Below are positions 58,231 to 64,000 of a stretch of DNA of 64,000 nucleotides, in pieces (position 1 is the first letter of the stretch; each line of letters begins with the position of its first letter). The notes below the pieces were generated by a model. It ran no database searches. It was not told the DNA's origin and was given only the letters and a program-made list of their open reading frames with translations. The stretch covers positions 859,263 through 923,262 of the forward strand of contig OY752148.1 of the NCBI GenBank assembly GCA_963573315.1, read 5' to 3'. Position numbers and translations under genes: made by a program. The DNA comes from Entomortierella parvispora. Taxonomy: Eukaryota > Mortierellomycota > Mortierellomycetes > Mortierellales > Mortierellaceae.

Positions 58231-59036
58231 TCGAGTATTATTCCCCCCCTGCCCCCAAACACACACACTCTTTTCTCCTTGTTGTCTTCTCCCACCTGAT
58301 GCCACTAGCTGTGAAGCAATAAATATACCCCTGATGTGTGGATAATGAGCACCGACTTGGAGCTCGAGGGGGGCTTGTTCGTTCTGCTGCCATGCCTCTT
58401 TTTTCAAGCGTGGGGATAGATCATCTTCGACGAAGGCACGCGTTCCAGGATAAAAGAGCGTGTGTTGTTAGATGAGGGGAGAGGTGAAAAGGGTATGTAA
58501 ACATGGGTCGATTTGAGATTGAGCCAAGTCCTCCTCACCTGCCTTGGTAGAATAGAACGAGGAACGATGAACCTGCTCTTGCCCAGGGCCTTTAGGGACC
58601 CAAATGATATATGGGATTCTCATTCAGCCTTAGATTTCAGCAACTCCTTTTTGGTTGTTTGTCTCTTTTGCACCTCAACCACCCCTTTCTCGGCCCATGC
58701 TTCCTTCGGAATAGAGAATGGGGTCGATTATTAGGGTAGTGCAGACTGAACAGACTTACCACTGCTGGACAGACTTTTAGCGGGAAATAAGCTGCCAGAT
58801 TGCTCGAAGCATTGAACTTGACCCTCTTTCGCGCACTCTCTTCCTTCCTCATCCCCCGCCTGCGTTGTTTATTCGTTTCAAGTCTCGGTGATACTCTACT
58901 CCCCTTCCCCTTCCATCTTCTCCTGCTTCCAATCCCTTCTGGCAGCTGGGCTATATTACCATATTGCTGTCGGAGAGATCACCGACGAAACAAAGTCCTC
59001 TTTAAAAGTTCGACCTCAACTACACTCTGTCCGCCC
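58231..59036. other. Intergenic between two secreted-protein genes
   Basis: 806 bases. The left part carries the 3' end of the lysine-rich gene. The right 200 bases are a CT-rich leader. The frame of the next gene extends upstream to 58800 but from a non-ATG codon and without a signal peptide, so it was not used. Confidence 0.55.
58318..58323 (+). terminator. AATAAA polyadenylation signal of the lysine-rich secreted protein gene
   Basis: Canonical hexamer 88 bases after the stop codon. Confidence 0.45.
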
Positions 59037-61457
59037 ATGCATCTGATCACCATCGGTCTTGGTGCCTGTGCACTCTTTGCGCTGTCAACCATCCAGGCGC
59101 AAGATACTGCTGGAAACCCAACTATCAATGCGGAGACTGTCGATGCTGCCATTGCCTCAGGTGATGAGTCAGTCTCTGTGGACGGTGTGAGAAACATGGA
59201 CAAGTCCATCTTTCCTTCCTTGAAGGAGCTCGAGTCACGCGTCAGCATTTTTAACGCGTTTGTCTCGGAATCCGATCCAGAGAAAAAGAAGGCTGCCGCT
59301 CCTGCTCCTGCCGCCAACACCAAGAAGGATAATAAGAAGGAGGATGCCAAGATACAGAAGGAAGCCGTTGCTGTTGCCAACACTAAGAAGGATAATAAGA
59401 AGGTATTCAAGGATTTTAAGAAGGAGGATGCAAAGAAACAGAAGGAGTATGCAAAGAAACAGAAGGAGGATGCCAAGAAACAGAAGGATGCCAAGAAACA
59501 GAAGGAGGATGCCAAGAAACAGAAGGAGATCGCCAAGAAGGAGAAAGAGGCCGAGAAGAAGGAGGAAATTGAAAAACCCCAGTCCGACAAGTCGCAGGCA
59601 GAGGAAGTCAAGGAGAGGAAGGCCTTTAAGGCATCTTCAACAAGCAATAAGGGTAGTAAGGGCAAGAAGGTTCGCAAGCAAAACGGAAGGAAGATCCATA
59701 AACTCAGAAGCAAGAAGGTCCAGAAACATGGAGACAAGAAGGCCCAGGAATATGGAAACAATAAGGCCCAGGAATATGGATACGAGAAGGCCCAAGGATA
59801 TGAAGATGAGGAGGCCCAGGGATATGAAGACGAGAAGGACCAGGAATATGGATACGAAAAGGCCCAGGAATGTGGATACGAGAAGGCCCAAGGATATGAA
59901 GACGAAAAGGCCCAGGGATATGAAGACGAGAACGTTCAGGAATATGAAGACGAGAAGGACCAGGAATATGGATACGAGAAGGCCCAGGGATATGAAGACG
60001 AGGATGCCCAGGGGTATGGAGACGAGAAGGTCCAGGAATATGGATACGAGAAGGCCCAGGGATATGGAGAAAAGACGACTCATAAACTCGGGGAAAAGAC
60101 GGTTAACCACGAGCACCATGAGCTACAAGCCGTTGCCGGAAAACACCCTCAGTCGAGACATGGGCACTGCAAGAAGGCTGGCCACTTCTGTAAGGATCTA
60201 CGCAATAAGAAGCCAAAGCCCACAAAGACCAAGGATCACTGTATTGTGTATGTGACCGTGACTATGGTTCCCAAGTGCAAGCCCAAGCCCACAAGATGTG
60301 CTTTGCCACCACCTGTCGTTAAATTCCCAGTCCCTGGTCCGGCTCCAGGTGGATCAAGTGGATCGGATGGTACCGACGGTCCCCCTGGTGCTAGTCCAGG
60401 AGGACTCGTTGGAAAATTAGGAAGTCCACAGGATTATCCGCCCATCCTCATGCCCGAGACAGACTATAACGATACCGACCCCCAGGTAGTAGTAACCCCC
60501 CCTCAAGTGAAGACCGATCCAATCCCTTCAGAGCCAGTTGAAAACGGCAATGGTGATGACGATACCGACCCACAGGTGGTAGTAACGCCTCCTCAGGTGA
60601 AGACCGATCCCATCCCTTCAGCGCCAGTTGAAAACGACGATGACGATGATGACGACAATGACGATGACGATGATGACGATGATGATGATGATAATGACGA
60701 TGACAATGACGACGACGACGACGACGATCAGACTGATGGCCCTGTAGCCTCACCACCCGAGCCTACCACCGTTCCGGAGCCTTCAAAGAGTAGCAATGGG
60801 GGCGACAACAGCAACGACAATACTGTGGATGACGTGGATGATGATGACGATGATGACGATGATGACGATGATGACGATGATGACACTGACAGCGACAATC
60901 AAGATGATAATGGACCAGTATCTTCACCTATTCCCATACACAATCCTGAGAGTGAAGTCCAGCCCAAACCAGAGCCTGTATCCATTGATCCAAAGCCGCT
61001 ACCGGCTTCAGTGCCCGTGCCCGCATCTGCTGAACCAAAGCCACTGCCAGCTTCAGTTCCCGAGCCTGCATCCGCTGGGCCAAAGCCACTACTGACTTCA
61101 GTGCCTGAGCCTGCATCCGCTGAACCAAAGCCACTACCGGCTTTAGTACCCGAGCCTGGCGGTCATTTGACAAACACATTGAAGCCTCTATCACCTGTGG
61201 GCGCCACCACGCCCGTTATCGCACCTTCGGTCGACGATGACGATGATGATGATGACGACGACGACGACGACGATGACAATGATCAGGGTGATGCACTAGG
61301 TGATGACGAGGACGAGCGGGACGATGAAGAGGGATCGGCAGAAGAAGGTCGTACAACAACAGCAGGTTCGCCCGGAGCAGAAGAAGCAGACTCAGCATCC
61401 TCCCAAAGAGAAAGAGGTCCAGGAGAAGCACAGCAGTCAACGACAGGAGATTCCTGA
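59037..61457 (+). CDS. Secreted modular repeat protein with octapeptide repeats and polyaspartate
   Basis: 806 residues, one exon. Signal peptide MHLITIGLGACALFALSTIQAQ. Then in order: a lysine-rich block of AKKQKED-type repeats; 14 tandem 8-residue units of the form KAQGYEDE/KAQEYGYE (59739-60074); a short cysteine segment (GHCKKAGHFCKDL, DHCIVYVTVTMVPKC); proline-rich linker with two copies of DPQVVVTPPQVKTDPIPS; three polyaspartate blocks (about 60630-60730, 60835-60900, 61235-61280); and PKPLPASVPEPASAE repeats. The charge pattern (basic block, acidic blocks) suggests a cell-wall or matrix protein, and the Asp runs could bind calcium. No GPI signal is seen at the C-terminus. No family recognised. 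Repeat numbers probably vary between strains. Confidence 0.75.
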   Translation: MHLITIGLGACALFALSTIQAQDTAGNPTINAETVDAAIASGDESVSVDGVRNMDKSIFPSLKELESRVSIFNAFVSESDPEKKKAAAPAPAANTKKDNKKEDAKIQKEAVAVANTKKDNKKVFKDFKKEDAKKQKEYAKKQKEDAKKQKDAKKQKEDAKKQKEIAKKEKEAEKKEEIEKPQSDKSQAEEVKERKAFKASSTSNKGSKGKKVRKQNGRKIHKLRSKKVQKHGDKKAQEYGNNKAQEYGYEKAQGYEDEEAQGYEDEKDQEYGYEKAQECGYEKAQGYEDEKAQGYEDENVQEYEDEKDQEYGYEKAQGYEDEDAQGYGDEKVQEYGYEKAQGYGEKTTHKLGEKTVNHEHHELQAVAGKHPQSRHGHCKKAGHFCKDLRNKKPKPTKTKDHCIVYVTVTMVPKCKPKPTRCALPPPVVKFPVPGPAPGGSSGSDGTDGPPGASPGGLVGKLGSPQDYPPILMPETDYNDTDPQVVVTPPQVKTDPIPSEPVENGNGDDDTDPQVVVTPPQVKTDPIPSAPVENDDDDDDDNDDDDDDDDDDDNDDDNDDDDDDDQTDGPVASPPEPTTVPEPSKSSNGGDNSNDNTVDDVDDDDDDDDDDDDDDDDTDSDNQDDNGPVSSPIPIHNPESEVQPKPEPVSIDPKPLPASVPVPASAEPKPLPASVPEPASAGPKPLLTSVPEPASAEPKPLPALVPEPGGHLTNTLKPLSPVGATTPVIAPSVDDDDDDDDDDDDDDDNDQGDALGDDEDERDDEEGSAEEGRTTTAGSPGAEEADSASSQRERGPGEAQQSTTGDS
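59739..60074 (+). repeat. 14 tandem 24-bp units encoding an octapeptide repeat
   Basis: Units alternate between AAGGCCCAGGAATATGGATA-like and AAGGCCCAGGGATATGAAGA-like versions, coding KAQEYGYE and KAQGYEDE types. The repeat stays in frame throughout and ends at KAQGYGEK. Confidence 0.93.
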
Positions 61458-61758
61458 GACTGGTTTTCAGTTCTTGCGACGCAGTTAGATGAGAGTGGCC
61501 GACCGTGAGTAGTCGGATCCATAGTCAGATCCATAGTCGGCTCCACCCAAATAAATCCCACAGATACCCCAAGTCTTTTGTTCCCGGATACATACCGACA
61601 GTTGGTGGCGCAAATGAATTATACACGTGACTGTACAGTGGCTTAGATTTGATAGGGATTTTTTTTGCGGATTCAATCCATCGGGTCGGAGTCCGAGGAC
61701 GAGGGCATAAAATATGGAGGTGTGCGCATTCACTTGAAAATCCTTTTTTACCGTCACC
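61458..61758. other. Intergenic before RPS11
   Basis: About 300 bases. Contains short direct repeats of GGATCCATAGTC/AGATCCATAGTC near 61514-61538 and an AT-rich TAAAATAT near 61707. No coding signal. Confidence 0.5.
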
Positions 61759-62952
61759 ATGTCTGAGCAGGTGCGTTTGGGATTTCGCAAACGGAGGACC
61801 CATGCGACCAGGCTGCAAAGGAAGGATCGCCGTCAACAGCGCAACATAGGAGTCCATTCCCGATGGAGGAACGATCCCCGACCCAACAACATTTATTTCA
61901 TCGACAATCATTCATCATTCATCATTCATCAACCTTGTCACTCTTGGATTCTGCACATTCAGTGAATGGGATTATCGGAAAATCCCATGGCGGAATCTAT
62001 CCCTGGAAGGATCAAACCATGACCAACACCATTGCCGTCGGGAGACCATCGTCAATTAGCATGGCGAAACTATGATCCTTCTACGGAAATGATCATTCGC
62101 ATTCAGCTTTTTTTGGGAGGTCGAGTTCTCTCCAAGGAACCAAAAAGGCAGACTTGGGAAGTGCAGAGTTGAACAGTTGGGTTTACAATGGCGCCTTTCG
62201 GTACTAGCGCTGGGACTTTACACCAATCAACTTCGTCATACCCCATCGACACCACTCTTCACTCACCAACAATCAGCAGGGATCTTGGAGCTTTTTTTCA
62301 GGGTCACAACAGGAAAACGAAAAAGGAACAAAAAAAAAAAAAAAAGAGTGCCTACCAGTTCATTAACACGGAAATCAACAATCAATCCATCCATAAAATA
62401 GATTGAAAAGGCTTTCCAGAAGCAGCAGGGTATCTTCCAAAACGCCAAGGTTGCCGGCAAGAAGTCGGTCAAGAACAACCGCTGGTACAAGGATGTCGGT
62501 CTTGGTTTCAAGACCCCCAAGGAGGCTATTGAGGGTCACTACATTGACAAGAAGTGCCCCTTCACCGGCGATGTTTCCATCCGTGGCCGCATCTTGACCG
62601 GAGAGATCATCTCCACCAAGATGAAGCGCACCATCATCATCCGTCGCGAGTACCTCCACTTCATCTCCAAGTACAACCGTTACGAGAAGCGCCACAAGGT
62701 AAACAACAGAAGACAACAATACTGGACTCTAGAAAATTGGCCCTCTGTCGAACTTGTTTCTAACATTTCTCTTACTCTTCAAAAATATAATAGAACTTGG
62801 CCGCCCACATGTCGCCTTGCTTCATTGGTGTCCAGCAAGGAGACTCCGTCACTGTTGGTCAGTGCCGCCCCTTGTCCAAGACTGTCCGCTTCAACGTCCT
62901 CAAGGTCCAGAAGAAGGTCGTCAAGGGAGCCAAGAACTTTGCCAAGTTCTAA
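61759..62952 (+). CDS. RPS11: 40S ribosomal protein uS17 (RPS11)
   Basis: Exons 61759-61770, 62402-62698 and 62794-62952 give 155 residues, close to the 156 of yeast Rps11. The sequence shows the eukaryotic uS17 hallmarks: AFQKQ at the start, [65 protein letters not shown], and [17 protein letters not shown] near the end, finishing NFAKF. It is a 40S subunit protein that contacts 18S rRNA early in assembly. The first exon holds only MSEQ, and a 631-base first intron follows, a common layout in fungal ribosomal protein genes, where the first intron often has regulatory weight. I looked for a snoRNA in that intron and found no clear C and D box pair. AATAAA lies at 63036-63041. Confidence 0.97.
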
Positions 62953-63035
62953 ATGACTCTTGTTGTTTTTTTTACAACTCTCTCAGTTCGTAATTGCATA
63001 ACCAACTTGTCCCTTTTTCCAGTGATCTGGATTTC

Positions 63036-63041
63036 AATAAA
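63036..63041 (+). terminator. AATAAA polyadenylation signal of RPS11
   Basis: Canonical hexamer 84 bases after the RPS11 stop, and 125 bases from the stop of the convergent gene. Confidence 0.5.
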
Positions 63042-63165
63042 ATGAACCCCAAGGAAGCCGGAAAATTGAAACAAAGTCGCACCAAAACGGAAAAGTTCAT
63101 GAATGAAGATATGAGGGCAAATTTTCGACATGTAATAGTGTAGAAAGCAAAAAATAGAGGTCTGC

Positions 63166-63861
63166 TTAGACTAGATTTGGTGGTGCCGTGTCAGAATCGT
63201 GTGTGCGCTTCTTCGGGGAGAGAACGTTCTCTGGTTTAGGAAGGGGCGGCCTTGGAGGGTCAAGATCAAAGGACCACAGTTTCCAGCTCTTCTTTGGCTG
63301 AGGGAACACGGCTGCACCATAGTCCTCTAACAGGATCTTGTCCCTGAGCGAGCCTGGTGTGGCGTAGAAATACTCATAGTCGTCGTCACTGTTCCTGTCG
63401 ACTACGCTTTTTTCATCAATCTTTGCGTCCAACTTTGCCAGTTCATGGTCGCCAGAGCTTGCTTGTCCTCGATTGTCCCCGTGCAGCTGTCGTGATTCCT
63501 CTGGATTATTGCTCGTCTTTTCATGTACTGAGCCCAGGGCGGGTTGTTGATCCGGATGGGCCTTCTTGATCCGATAACGAAGGACATGACGGCCATTATT
63601 ACCGAACCGACTGTTTAAAATTTGGCGTTGGCGAAGCCGATGGGCTTCTTGGTCGAGCTCCTGGTTGGTGACTTTGGACCCAACGGCAAATTTTGGATTG
63701 TCGCCATGACGGTAATAATTTCCATAGTCCGACGCCAGTGGAGGGTGCCGGACATGGTCTTTGTGATCCCGGAAGAAGAGCAAGGCCAAAAGAGAAAAGG
63801 AAAAAACTGCGAACCAGACCAGGCGTCGGCGTCTGGCGTGAAGGTGGCTCGATTGCATCAT
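63166..63861 (-). CDS. Type II single-pass membrane protein of unknown function
   Basis: 231 residues, one exon. The start MMQSSHLHARRRR is chosen because no ATG lies upstream in the frame. A basic cytosolic N-terminus (RRRR) is followed by a membrane helix, VWFAVFSFSLLALLFF, then a hydrophilic lumenal part rich in His, Arg, Asn and Asp. The topology is that of Golgi type II proteins, but no glycosyltransferase or protease motif is visible, and 231 residues is short for such an enzyme. An aromatic/acidic stretch (DDDYEYFYATPGSLRDKILLEDYG) and a WKLWSFDLDPPRPP motif near the C-terminus look like the most conserved parts. Convergent with RPS11. The window ends about 140 bases upstream, so the promoter is only partly visible. 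Confidence 0.65.
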   Translation of the reverse strand: MMQSSHLHARRRRLVWFAVFSFSLLALLFFRDHKDHVRHPPLASDYGNYYRHGDNPKFAVGSKVTNQELDQEAHRLRQRQILNSRFGNNGRHVLRYRIKKAHPDQQPALGSVHEKTSNNPEESRQLHGDNRGQASSGDHELAKLDAKIDEKSVVDRNSDDDYEYFYATPGSLRDKILLEDYGAAVFPQPKKSWKLWSFDLDPPRPPLPKPENVLSPKKRTHDSDTAPPNLV

Positions 63862-64000
63862 CTTTTTTTTGTTCTTAAGCAACAGGGTGTTGCTATGGTT
63901 AGCGAGAGAAAGGGTTGATGGATTGTCGAAATGAACCAGAGAGCCAGTTGAGGGGCAAGATAACAAAAAAAAAAAAAAAAAAAAAGAGTTGGAGTAAAGA

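Noticed and set aside
58800-59036. Upstream extension of the octapeptide-repeat protein
   Set aside because: It begins at a non-ATG codon and derives from the CT-rich leader. The ATG at 59037 gives a clean signal peptide.
61771-62401. Possible snoRNA or second gene in the long first intron of RPS11
   Set aside because: No paired C/D or H/ACA boxes were seen and no coding frame is credible. A long first intron is usual for fungal ribosomal protein genes.

Overview
The window is nuclear DNA of a fungus, most likely an early-diverging filamentous lineage such as Mortierellomycota (this placement is inference). Coding exons are separated by mostly 80-110 bp GT..AG introns, promoters are CT-rich, AATAAA signals lie downstream of genes, and recognisable products include fungal regulator types (Net1/Dnt1-like, Crz1-like, a RasGEF). 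TAG, TAA and TGA appear as ordinary stops, so the standard code applies.

Layout from left to right: the 3' part of a RasGEF gene (1-2778); two related single-membrane-pass, tyrosine/proline-rich proteins in tandem (3380-3859, 4581-5402); two giant tandem sacsin-like genes (6141-15721 and 16135-25398), each with two HSP90-type ATPase modules and a C-terminal BTB domain; a Net1/Dnt1-like nucleolar protein (25685-29647, minus); NHP2, the H/ACA snoRNP protein (30465-31523, minus); an initiator tRNA-Met (31737-31808); a cytochrome c oxidase VIIc-type subunit (33172-33778); a three-KH-domain RNA-binding protein (34118-35440, minus); a 6.4-kb stretch without a convincing gene; a glutamine-rich Crz1-like C2H2 factor (41817-44834); an unusual ATP-dependent DNA ligase (44943-47620, minus); a 4.0-kb Mutator-like DNA transposon with terminal inverted repeats (47742-51742); a secreted M14 carboxypeptidase (51862-53903, minus); a large polyglutamine coiled-coil protein (54584-57400); two secreted lysine-rich or repeat-rich proteins (57637-58230, 59037-61457); ribosomal protein uS17/RPS11 (61759-62952); and a type II membrane protein (63166-63861, minus).

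Most genes are not obviously functionally linked. NHP2, initiator tRNA, RPS11 and the Net1-like protein all concern ribosome production or the nucleolus, but they are separate transcription units. The two most unusual parts are the sacsin-BTB pair and the transposon. The sacsin-like genes share a 1.29-kb, nearly identical tract, including an identical intron, embedded in otherwise well-diverged paralogues. This points to recent gene conversion, and the downstream copy carries an in-frame TAG inside the tract. The transposon protein appears to join a GCM/WRKY-type zinc finger, a MULE DDE transposase, an AT-hook-like motif, a USP-like cysteine protease fold and a terminal PARP-like zinc finger in one 1,179-residue polypeptide.

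Exon coordinates were derived by hand from splice-site consensus, reading-frame continuity and paralogue or family comparison. No database search was possible.
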